Below, piece by piece: positions 1 through 8,549 of a stretch of 64,000 nucleotides of DNA. Below the pieces are notes generated by a model. That model made no database searches. It was not told the origin of the DNA and saw nothing but the letters and a program-made list of their open reading frames with translations. The stretch is from Leptasterias polaris (Eukaryota > Echinodermata > Asteroidea > Forcipulatida > Asteriidae), in contig JAZGTN010000007.1 of the NCBI GenBank assembly GCA_037783415.1, forward strand, positions 5,167,501 through 5,231,500. The letters run 5' to 3'. Positions within the stretch are counted from its first letter, which is position 1; each line of letters begins with the position of its first letter. The position numbers were made by a program, and so were the translations under genes.

Positions 1-494
1 AAATCGGCTGTTGAAACAAAGGGGTGGTCAAGCAGCTATTGAAAAATTAGAGGGGGCATAATAGTTGAAAATTTAGGAGGGGGCATAAGCGACCTCTACA
101 TATAGATAGCAATAACATTGTCACTTGTTAACAGAATAATTCAACGTTTTCAAAGAGTGGCTTGCTTTTTTTTTAGGCATCCTATTCCTACACACTGAAC
201 AGTATACAGTGTGTAAGACGGGACAAACTACGATCGACGGTACGACTATCGTGTATGACTATTTGATGAGACTGTGATGGTAAGTCACTTTCAAGAAAAT
301 CATGGGTCAACAGCGGCTGGTTGCTTCCTCAATTAGGAAGAAATAAACATGTTGTAAACATCATCATCATACATTACATGGCATGGTTGGTATTAACTAA
401 TAACTGAACAAGAAGAGTGGGGGAGGTGTAAACATTGCATTATTATGAATGTCAAGTTTCCGGAAAAGTCAAGTGATTCAATTAGAGTTACACT
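1..494. other. Left edge, no gene seen
   Basis: No coding exon is recognised here. A short imperfect direct duplication (a GAAAATT...AGGGGGCATAA unit, about 30 bp) lies near positions 42-87. If the dehydrogenase paralogue that starts at 5723 is a real gene, this stretch and the transposase next to it lie inside its second intron. Confidence 0.5.
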
Positions 495-2636
495 CTATCG
501 GTTTTTCCATTTTGAGAACATTCTGCTGTAATTGTGCTCCTTGTGAATCTTTGGCCCCTCATAGTTATACGATGAGTTAGTGTCCTGTGACTTTGGATTT
601 AGTTGGCCAGGTTGATACAAATTTTGTTTAGCATAGTAAGTGTGATATCGTTCAGCTCGACACTGTGCTCGTCGCTTTTTGTAGATCTTTCCCATAACAC
701 GTTTTTTGTGATATTGTTGTTTTTTGTCCATTGCATCGAGGGCTTTTGCAGCGGGTGATCCAGCAGTAATGGGGCAATGAGTTGCCTCACACTTTTTGAT
801 AATAGAGTTTGCATGTTGGTTGTTCACCAGATGGATGGCGCTGTGATCTCTTGAAGCTCCGTTCCTTGAAAAGGTTAGTGTTCCTTTTGGATTTGTCATG
901 GCGTAGGCATGATTCATGGATTCAGACTTCTGGGAACTTGTTCTGTACTTGGTTCTCTCTATCGCTTCGTCTCCTATGCGTTTTTCCAAAATTGTTTTTA
1001 AGATTTCCTCATCTTTAGATGTTAAAATAAATCTGCCGCGGACATAGCGAGAGAGGTATGGGTACTTGTATTTACCGTTGCAAACATGAGAATTTTGTTT
1101 GCATTTCTCATGGTCTCCCATGTAGCAGTTCGGAATTGCATCAATCGCCTTTGCAGCCAGTCTTTTCATGCTTGCTGTGTCATTTCCGCATTTAATGGAA
1201 ATATGGTGTGCCTCAGCCTGTGCTCTGTGACTCACGTCATCAGCAAATCGGTCCTGTACTCTGTTTCGGTCTCTTGCACTGTTCCCAGGGAACATGTCAC
1301 TGCTAAAGTTTGCTCGGCTGACTGCCGCACAAAGCGAGCGGTTCAAGTGGGATGGGTCCAGCAGACTTTCCATTTCCTTTCCCGTTCTTCTTCTCATGAC
1401 AGAATTCATTCCTTTTGCTAGACAGCCGTCAGCGTCTGTTGTTATTCTATCCACAAGAACTGGTTCCGTGCACTCCAAAAGTTTAGTCGCACATCGAACA
1501 CCCCCTTCTCTCTCGTCTCCCATATTGAAATGCGCTGGACGAGTAGCTGTGCACTTGTCGCCGTGCTTAGCGGATGTGCATTGTTGACCGAATGATGATG
1601 GTGACATTTCACCACTTTTACAAAGCTTGTTTTCTTGATGGTACATTATAACAAACTTTGAAGTAGTTGCGTTCTCGCACACGGTGTCTCTTGTCTGTGT
1701 TGCAGGAACAAATGGGGTTTTTTTCCTACAGTTGCGCAGGGGATTATTATACTGCCTGTCCATTTCAACTGCAATTGGACTTTCTCGTTCAAAGCCTTGG
1801 AGCTCACGGATGTCTTTCACTAGTTTCCTCTTGTCTGCCATGTCTCTGATATTTTCATTTTTGATAATTTCACCACATTTGTTCGAAATTTTTTGCAGCC
1901 CACTAGTGCATGGTACAGCTGTGTCCATTGATGTCAAGAGCCTCCTCGCACCTGCGGTTGCAATGCCAGTGTTCTGCAGGCCAACTTGGAAAGACATGTT
2001 TGGGGTTGCAGTGCGTCGTCCCCGCTTCCTACCCTCGTTAGCTATCTCACTGTAAAGTTTTGTCTTTTGTGTTTTAAAACCACACTTTTTGCAGGACATT
2101 ACCTTTGAGACGGCTAAACCTCTACGCTCTTCTGCCTCAGCCAATAGTTTAGGTTGACCATCACACTTAGGATGTGTTTGTTGATGATCAAGTACAGCTT
2201 GTGCACCCAGCTCTAGAGCTGAGTTGATGTCTACAAAACGATAACCTCCTCCTTGGTGATCAGTTCCTCTCTTGGGCAGTGGCTGGCCACATTTGTTGGC
2301 TATTGGGATCACTCCCTTGAGCTGGATCTTGTCAACTGGAGCCATTTCTACAACTTTTGGGCGAAGGAGCATCACATTTCTGCGGTTGTCTTGTTCCATC
2401 TGTGCTGCAATGTGGCAGAAATCTCCTCGCTCCGTATTTGGGGCGGCTAAACTCAACTGCTGATGGGTTGGCCTGACATACCGTGGTGTAGGTATACTTT
2501 GAGTTTCACTGCCTTTGTCTTGTAGTGAATTAAATTTATTTTTCGGCTTGAACCAAGTTTTTTGCATCTTGAAAATGCCGCGTCTAGCTCTACCCATTTT
2601 TATGGCAATGGATTTGTTACAAACATTGAATGGCAT
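495..2636 (-). CDS. Mutator-like (MULE) transposase, intact ORF
   Basis: A single uninterrupted 713-codon frame with an ATG and no intron. The N-terminus is basic. A CxxC pair (CKKCGF) sits near residues 182-187. A likely RNase-H-fold catalytic region follows: an Asp in EMDRQYNN near 293, DADG at 401-404, then a His/Cys cluster, CYMGDHEKC, at 504-512. The C-terminal motif SSQKSESMN (567-575) matches the TxxNE/SMN-type motif I recall from the animal 'Mutator-like transposase domain' family. The expected role is cut-and-paste transposition in the nucleus. Flanking terminal repeats were not identified. It could be an active element, a recently dead one, or a domesticated gene. The family call is from memory of its motifs; that the frame is long and open is directly seen. 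Confidence 0.62.
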   Translation of the reverse strand: MPFNVCNKSIAIKMGRARRGIFKMQKTWFKPKNKFNSLQDKGSETQSIPTPRYVRPTHQQLSLAAPNTERGDFCHIAAQMEQDNRRNVMLLRPKVVEMAPVDKIQLKGVIPIANKCGQPLPKRGTDHQGGGYRFVDINSALELGAQAVLDHQQTHPKCDGQPKLLAEAEERRGLAVSKVMSCKKCGFKTQKTKLYSEIANEGRKRGRRTATPNMSFQVGLQNTGIATAGARRLLTSMDTAVPCTSGLQKISNKCGEIIKNENIRDMADKRKLVKDIRELQGFERESPIAVEMDRQYNNPLRNCRKKTPFVPATQTRDTVCENATTSKFVIMYHQENKLCKSGEMSPSSFGQQCTSAKHGDKCTATRPAHFNMGDEREGGVRCATKLLECTEPVLVDRITTDADGCLAKGMNSVMRRRTGKEMESLLDPSHLNRSLCAAVSRANFSSDMFPGNSARDRNRVQDRFADDVSHRAQAEAHHISIKCGNDTASMKRLAAKAIDAIPNCYMGDHEKCKQNSHVCNGKYKYPYLSRYVRGRFILTSKDEEILKTILEKRIGDEAIERTKYRTSSQKSESMNHAYAMTNPKGTLTFSRNGASRDHSAIHLVNNQHANSIIKKCEATHCPITAGSPAAKALDAMDKKQQYHKKRVMGKIYKKRRAQCRAERYHTYYAKQNLYQPGQLNPKSQDTNSSYNYEGPKIHKEHNYSRMFSKWKNR

Positions 2637-2689
2637 CCATCATAAGTGATCTCACATTAATTGTGGTCTAAAGCAAAAATACTTTTAGA

Positions 2690-2890
2690 GTTCTCCCGAT
2701 GCACAAGCTAGCGTATCAGGGCCGACACTACGCTGAACGCACAAATTTCGGCCGATATGCCAAAATATATATATATATATTATTATTTTTTTTTTCAATT
2801 TCAGATAAATTTCACAAAAATTCATCAAGATAAAACCATTGCCAATGCTCCATATTGGACAGTAGGACCTGTGAAAAGGCCCCCATCCCA
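2690..2890. repeat. Dispersed repeat, related to 36310-36500
   Basis: The block with 'GCACAAGCTAGCGTATC' and 'GGCCGATATGCC', then a TA-rich stretch and 'GACAGTAGG', is matched in the same order and orientation at 36310-36500 in KIF17 intron 6. It is an interspersed repeat of unknown class and may mark the upstream flank of the transposase element. Confidence 0.6.
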
Positions 2891-3171
2891 GGGGAATTGT
2901 CTAAGATAATAGCCATCTGTTTCTGGATAGAGTTATAACTTGTCCCCATCAACCAGAAACAATCATAATGGTTTGGCCTTTTTCAACATGCCCCGCCCAC
3001 GCCCCGCCCACCCTTTTCCCCTTTTACCCCGTTCCAGAGGTAGAATACAATTTGAAAGGGCAGTTAAATGTACAAAAAGTGACCTATGTGTTTTCTAGAT
3101 TTTATAAAGCTCCCCATTTTAGACTAATATGAATGCATGGTTAGAATAATTTAAGGGAAAGCAAAATGTGA

Positions 3172-3195
3172 CCCCCCCCCCCCCCCCCCCCCCCG
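3172..3195. repeat. Poly-C tract
   Basis: An uninterrupted run of more than 20 C. Similar G/C homopolymers occur near 8322, 18100, 34598, 35968, 58925, 58979 and 59360. They are prone to sequencing-length error. Confidence 0.9.
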
Positions 3196-3554
3196 GCCAG
3201 CCCCCTTCCATGTTTACAGCTTGTTCATGCCAATTAACCCCTTCTTAATGATTAATTAAATAACTTGTAAGGTTTTTATGATCCTGTGATAAAAAAGAGA
3301 CATGTTAATAACTTTTTGAGTGAGGACTTGGATATAACTTCTGACTTGTCCTTAGAATGTACACAGTGTGTCGTGCAGGTTTTTCTTCTCGCATAGTGCT
3401 TAGAGTACATGTAAATGCTCCAACATGTTTGACCTTGTTGTAGACGAACGCAATAACATTTCACATTTTTTTTTCCAGATATCAAGTCAGTGACTTATTC
3501 TCAACAATTTAAGCATAATTTTTTAACCATAAAGAATAATTAAGTGCCCTTATA

Positions 3555-4034
3555 GGGTGCACCACACTAAATAAGCCAGAATTAATGCGCCAAGCTACTT
3601 ATCATAATTTGTAAACCCACAACTTATTTTTAATTATAACGTTTTGGGGGTCATGCAATTAATAGATTGTGTAAATATAAAAATCTATCACAACCTGGGG
3701 GTTCTGTGCTTCAACTTTTGAGGAGACTTGATAAATTTAGGCGTTAAAGTTGGCCCTATTTGACCGGGGAAGTGGAGAAGTGCTTCACGAAAACTGGCAG
3801 CAAGTCGGTTTTGGAAAAAAAAAAAAAATCGTGTTTTTTTCTTCTGGGGTAGTTAGCAAAAATTCCAAACGGCTGACCTGCCAAAAATTGAAAAGAATTC
3901 TGAAGTTTAGTTGTCCGGAAATATGTCTGATTGGTTTTCAAGAGGCTGAGAGACTTACACGATTTTTTGAGTATTTTTGAATAATTATCATTTAGCATTG
4001 GTTCCTATGGGAGATTATTTAGAGGGGTGCGCCC
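3555..4034 (+). mobile_element. 480-bp MITE, family I, copy 1
   Basis: Ends are inverted copies of GGGTGCACCACACTAAATAA (right end partly decayed: GAGGGGTGCGCCC). The interior matches 20178-20657 base for base over most of its length, and 60442-60909 and 63104-63571 in reverse orientation. No ORF of note, so non-autonomous. Confidence 0.85.
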
Positions 4035-4110
4035 CCAGGTACACCGCAGTAATGGAGGCATATCTGCTGCCACCAAGAGTTCAAGATCGGTGAAGGATTG
4101 CTGTGTAATA
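4035..4110. repeat. Single arm of a palindromic MITE
   Basis: The segment from CAGGTACACCGCAGTAATGG to GGTGAAGGATTG matches the right arm of the palindromic element at 38080-38337. Only one arm is present here. Confidence 0.65.
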
Positions 4111-4327
4111 TTAATAGAAAATATCTCTAATATTATCTATATTAATAGATGTATCTCTATTAACAATAAAGATGTCTAAAATGAATTCATTCATTAAAGA
4201 TATCTCTATTATTACTAGAGATATCTCTTATTATAATAAAGAATTATCTCATTGTTAGAGATATATCTCAGTTAATGGATTAAATTTTAAGAATGTACGC
4301 CATGGTTAAATAACAAAAACAACTTAC

Positions 4328-4366
4328 CTCCCCTTGCGCAAAATGCAACTTTGGCTCCAGCTTTAA
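4328..4366 (-). CDS. HSD17B14-like paralogue B exon 2
   Basis: A 39-nt exon between acceptor TTTTCCAG and donor GTAAGTT. It encodes (V)KAGAKVAFCARG(G), phase 1 in and phase 1 out, matching the 39-nt exon 2 of paralogue A. Confidence 0.8.
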
Positions 4367-5723
4367 CTGGAAAAGAGAGAGAGAAGAAAAAAAATCAGTC
4401 TGCAGGTGGCAATAAATGGGGGTGCACTAGCTGGTTGACTGGGGGCATGCGTGCTTGTTGAGTGCAGTCCCCTTTTAAAATAGCGTCCCTATAGTCAGAT
4501 TATACACGAGAAGGGTGATCCCACGGGGACCAGACCCGTGCTGGGATCAGTAAGTGACCGTTTTCGGGTCAACAAATTTCAGAGTCTGATTCAGAAACAC
4601 ACTAGGGCCTCCAGCAAGAGATTCATATAGACTGTAACCCACTTGTATGGGGCGCTGTACTCGTTTTTTTCTCTCGAAATTTTGACATCTGCGGTCGTAT
4701 AGCAGATGTCAAAATATCGGAAAAACGGAGTACAGCGCCCCAGTTACTTGGTCCACCCAGTGGTCAAGCTCCTTCGGACCCCCTCTTGGAACACTATAGG
4801 CACCCCCCCCTCTCGCCCCACCCAGAGCTCGAAAACATGCTCAATATAATGAACCATTCTATATGCAAAAAGGCCCCCAATAGACCTTATGCATTGACGT
4901 CATCAAGCCGCCATCTTAGAGGTAAACTGATGATGAAACAATGGAAACGCGCTGATTTGTACGCGCGGCGCACAGGACTGGCCAATGAACATCTTCCTTT
5001 TGACCTCTAGGTGAGGGCGCCCTACTCAAATGACGTCATATGCATAAGGTCTATTATAGTTTGCCTAGATCCAGAAACTAGGGCGCTGTACTTAGTTTTT
5101 TCGAAATTTTGACATCTGCTACAAGTACAAAAGGCCCCAAATTATGCGTTTGCCTATAGACCCGGAAACTAGGTCTATACCCACGCATTATGTCTAGGCC
5201 TATAAATGAAATTATCCTGTTTACGCCTTTTGCATTTTGATAATGTGTAACATTTCTCCAATCCAATAGATGCCATAACATATGGATGTATAGACCATGT
5301 TACCTTTGTTTACAGAAATGTGACCTGTACCATTATAATGCATTTCCTGACAGGCAAGATAATACACAGGCAAAAGCAACAGCTGTACAGCTTTTGATAT
5401 GTCCCCCCTTTCCTCATAATCAAAAGTTGAGAAAAATCAGACAGTGCATTCTCCATAAAACATAAGATTTATTGTATTCTTCCATTGTGCTGCGTACAAT
5501 TTGTGCCTGCAGGAAGTCCAGGCTAGCTGTGGCTCTTTTGTAAACATGTGATGTCACAGGTCACATGGTCTATACGATCGCGTAAAGTGTGACATTTTTA
5601 CAATGAAATGCCGCACGGGAATAATTGATACAGAAAAAACTTACCGAATTCACGTACCACCCCCTCGCCAATGCCCCTGGAGCCACCGGTGACCAAGGTG
5701 ACCTTGTCCTCAAATCTGAGCAT
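4328..5723 (-). CDS. HSD17B14-like dehydrogenase, paralogue B (partial)
   Basis: Two consecutive exons of a second short-chain dehydrogenase on the minus strand: exon 1 at 5723..5645 (26 codons plus 1 base) and exon 2 at 4366..4328 (39 nt). Their phases and the exon-2 length are identical to paralogue A at 8385-19771. Together they encode the NAD(P)-binding TGGSRGIG loop and the next beta strand (VKAGAKVAFCARG). Splice sites are intact (GTAAG donors, TTTTCCAG acceptor). Exon 3 is not found between 4327 and position 1, so the gene either continues left of the window or is a truncated copy. It lies tail-to-head behind paralogue A, which implies tandem duplication. Confidence 0.8.
4649..4741. 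mobile_element. Short palindromic MITE
   Basis: A near-perfect inverted repeat with ends GGGGCGCTGTACT and AGTACAGCGCCCC, folding around the GACATCTGC...GCAGATGTC centre. A related copy is at 24680-24746 and a half copy near 5090-5122. Confidence 0.75.
4881..5053. mobile_element. 173-bp MITE, TAGACCTTATGCAT family, copy 1
   Basis: Inverted ends TAGACCTTATGCAT / ATGCATAAGGTCTA, each followed by a TGACGTCAT-type (CRE-like) palindrome. The interior has 'GCCGCCATCTTAGAGGTAAA'. A near-identical reverse copy is at 62925-63096 and a diverged one at 18876-19048. Confidence 0.85.
5291..5572. mobile_element. MITE, TAGACCATGT family
   Basis: Inverted ends TAGACCATGTTACC and GGTCACATGGTCTA flank about 280 bp, with TA on both sides. 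The part at 5390-5570 matches, in reverse, the tandem pair at 47615-48045 in KIF17 intron 12. Confidence 0.75.
5645..5723 (-). CDS. HSD17B14-like paralogue B exon 1
   Basis: Starts at an ATG in a moderate context and encodes MLRFEDKVTLVTGGSRGIG plus seven further residues. It ends at donor GTAAGT in phase 1, exactly as in paralogue A, and is four codons shorter at the N-terminus. Confidence 0.82.
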
Positions 5724-5890
5724 GACTGCTGGTCTTGAAAATGTAATATTTATACTACATGTATATCACAACGTCGTATGTCCCATACGGAACAGTACAA
5801 CAGGTTGTTATTAATGTGCAACCCATGGACTTAGTTTTGTAGTGTAATCTATACCCCCAACTGTAAGTTCAAGCTAGCTGGAACAAACAA

Positions 5891-6124
5891 TAGACACAAT
5901 TGGCGACTGCAGCAGTCACGTCACCCATAGTGGGTATACATTGTAAACAAACTAAGCAGGCAGCGCGCAGTGTGAATGGTAATGCATGGCTGCTTCCAAG
6001 CACTTCTGCCGTATGGCGGGAAACAGCCATGCTTTTCCATGCTCACTGTGTATTGCTTTCTTGATTTGTTTACATTGTAAACCCACTATATGAGTCACAT
6101 GACTCCGGTCGCCGATTGTGTCTA
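5891..6124. mobile_element. Palindromic MITE, TAGACACAAT ends
   Basis: Inverted ends TAGACACAATTGGCGAC / CGCCGATTGTGTCTA with inner inverted segments (CCCATAGTGGGT, TACATTGTAAACAAA). It lies just upstream of paralogue B and could include its promoter region. Confidence 0.75.
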
Positions 6125-6591
6125 TTAAATCACAGAGAAAGGAATTAAATTATCTGATAATCTATACGAGCGAAAAACACATTATCAATCAAATTAAACA
6201 GACGGTGGACGTGTCCAAGAGTTGCATACAAAAATTGCCCAACATATTTAATAACTGGCAGTTTAGTTGATGACAAAATGCATATTGAAAAATAATTTGG
6301 TATCAATAAATTCTCTTCAAAACAAAGATGTATCAATAATTTTCATAATCTTGTCATTGTTAACGTTTGTTTAAAAAAATCCACTTGATAATTGTTAAAT
6401 TCAAAAGAAAATTCAATAAAAATAAACATAAAAGTTGATTTGCATACACTCTAAAGACGTCTAGGTCACAGTTGACCGGATCCGGGTTCCATATATGGAG
6501 CCTGACAAATTTCTGGGTCAGTATGACTCGGAATCTGTGTCAAAATTACTACAAAAATAGGTCAAACTTTTAAATAAAAGTCCTTATTTAA

Positions 6592-6735
6592 CCAGTGTCG
6601 GCCTGACCCAGAAAAGGGTCAGCCTGACCCAGAAAAGGGTCATCTTGACCTAGAAAAGGGTCAGCCTGACCCAGAAAAGAGTTAGCCTGACCCAGAAAAG
6701 GGTCATCTTGACCTAGAAAAGGGTCAGGCTGACTT
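6592..6735. repeat. 21-bp tandem repeat
   Basis: Six to seven head-to-tail units of CCTGACCCAGAAAAGGGTCA with a regular variant (CTTGACCTAGAAAAGGGTCA) at every third unit, so the higher-order unit is 63 bp. It abuts a truncated TTAA-type MITE. The minus-strand frame through it (repeats of FLGQAD) is not considered a gene. Confidence 0.88.
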
Positions 6736-7022
6736 GATGTGACCAAACATATACATGCAATAACAAACCTGTGAAAGTGTAATTTCAATCGGTCATTAGA
6801 ATCACCAGAAAATAGTGAGAATAAACCTTAAGTGTTTTCACTGTTTTCCAACATTGAGTTTTTGACTCATGAGATCAAAACTAATTGTTTTACTAATTTC
6901 TGAAAAACTATCAAGCAAAAATATTTCAAACGGAGTTCCCGCCATGGACATCTAAGTTATGCGTGCATCTGTAAACATTTTTGTACTTTTACTCTAATAC
7001 CAATGATACAAACCCCCTTTAA
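6736..7022. mobile_element. TTAA-type MITE, left end truncated
   Basis: Shares 'TTGATGTGACC', 'AATAACAAACCTGTGAAAG' and the right end 'CCCCCTTTAA' with the fuller copies at 21721-22072 and 55521-55860. The missing left end is replaced by the 21-bp tandem repeat. Confidence 0.65.
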
Positions 7023-7184
7023 CACTTATAACAGTCATGCAACTGCAGACAAAAAATAGAATAAAAGAGTAAAGTGCAGGCACAGCAATACTTTGTACTG
7101 TATTTTAGTTTCAAAACAAATTGGCACCACTGAAGAAATCATCAGCTTATTAGCGAGTTGATGCGGGTTTCCCCACAATTTCAG

Positions 7185-7860
7185 CCGATTAGAAATAAAC
7201 GGGGCTCGGATTTACAAAGAGCTGAGATTGATCTTCAGATGCGTATCAATCTTATGGAGCAAAGTGTGATGTCACAATACAAATCACGATGTGAGTTATA
7301 CATACCATGTTAACAAGTAACTCACTGGTATTTCCGTAGCTTATTCTAGTCCGAAGTTATGAAGAAACAAGTCAAGGCCACTTCCATTTTTTAACGACGT
7401 GTTTATTTAGATAATCGTTTTTAACAGCAGCTAGCTATTGTAGCTATGCGTATAATATACAAACATGCTCAAGAAAACGTACTTTTTGTGGATTTATTTA
7501 TCTTTTCAATTAAAGGTAAGACCACGACAAGAAAGATCAAGTTTTGTTTAACCTAATACCACCAAAATCGCGGAATCGGTTTTTGTAGTGTTTTTTCAAA
7601 ATATTGTTGATTGTCAACAACTTTTGTATGGCGAATTACACGAAAACGTGATTTTCTGAAAATATTATAGTTCAACATTTTGCACATTACGTACATGGTA
7701 TAAAGATGGTCATGGTGGAAAACTTCACTTGAAATAGTTTTGCTTGAAACGATAGTTTTTAGGAAATGAGTAAAACAATAGTCTTCATCACGCATAATAA
7801 AATCCGATGTTTGAAAACTGTGTTTTACATGTGATTTAACAATATTTTGCATTTAAATAA
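7185..7860. repeat. Intergenic repeat fragments
   Basis: 7190-7310 resembles the palindromic element at 27792-27945 (GCTCG.ATTT.ACAAAG, GATCTT..GATGCGTATCAATCTTA). 7660-7855 resembles one arm of the TTAA MITE (ACGTACATGGTATAAAGATGG). No host exon is recognised from 5724 to 8384. Confidence 0.5.
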
Positions 7861-8105
7861 ATATTTTTGGCAATTTCAAAAGGGGAAAAATATATATTTT
7901 TTAGTACCGTGTTTACTGAAAAATAGATGTAACAAGCATTCACTTCTAAGAAATTAAAGGTGTATTAAGAAATTTGATAGTAATTTCATTATAACAATTA
8001 ATTATAAATTGAGTAAAACAAAAACATGTAAGTTCATATTTTATTTATTTGCTTTTGTTTTTATTATCTTTTTGGATTAATTCATTAACGCATAACCATG
8101 ATACC

Positions 8106-8432
8106 ACCAACAGTTGGGGTGTTGGTCTTTTGTAGAGTATGGATCAGGATCACAGCCAAACACTCAAGGGGGCTAGGGTAAAACTACTTAAAAAAAAAAT
8201 TGTCCCTTCAAATAATCATTCGTAGATGTTGGTTTGTTCCCTTAACTGGGACTTGCATCCAACAGTTTTGGTGTTGGTCTTTTGTAGAGTAGGGATGGAT
8301 CACAGTAAAACCCTCAAGGGGGGGGGGGGGGGGGGGGGGGGGGTTCGGGTAAAATGACTTAAAAAAAAAAATCCCTTCAAATAATCATTCGTAGATGTTG
8401 GTGTGTTCCCTTAGCTGGGACTTGCATCCGTA
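8106..8432. repeat. Tandem duplication of the dehydrogenase 3' end
   Basis: Two adjacent units (about 8106-8257 and 8258-8432) repeat the last 16 codons, the stop and the proximal 3'UTR of paralogue A. The outer copy (8216-8257) still reads GCKSQLREQTNIYE-stop, one residue different, but lies after the real stop. The inner unit contains a long poly-G run near 8322. Confidence 0.8.
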
Positions 8433-8549
8433 GTTCAGCTCCGCTCCTCCAGTACACAAGAAATCATTGCCAGTGCAGAATGTTGCCTCAGCCGCAATGA
8501 ACAAGAACATCTTCCCAGATTCCTCGATAGTGCCAAATCGACCAAGAAG
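8385..8549 (-). CDS. HSD17B14: HSD17B14-like A exon 9 (terminal)
   Basis: Acceptor CCCTCACAG. Encodes residues 220-273: LLGRFGTIEES, then AAEATFCTGNDFLCTGGAEL, ending NIYE-stop. This is the C-terminal SDR helix and strand that lines the active site. An AATAAA-like signal on the minus strand lies near 8042-8050. Confidence 0.92.
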   Translation of the reverse strand, partial: LLGRFGTIEESGKMFLFIAAEATFCTGNDFLCTGGAELNYGCKSQLREHTNIYE

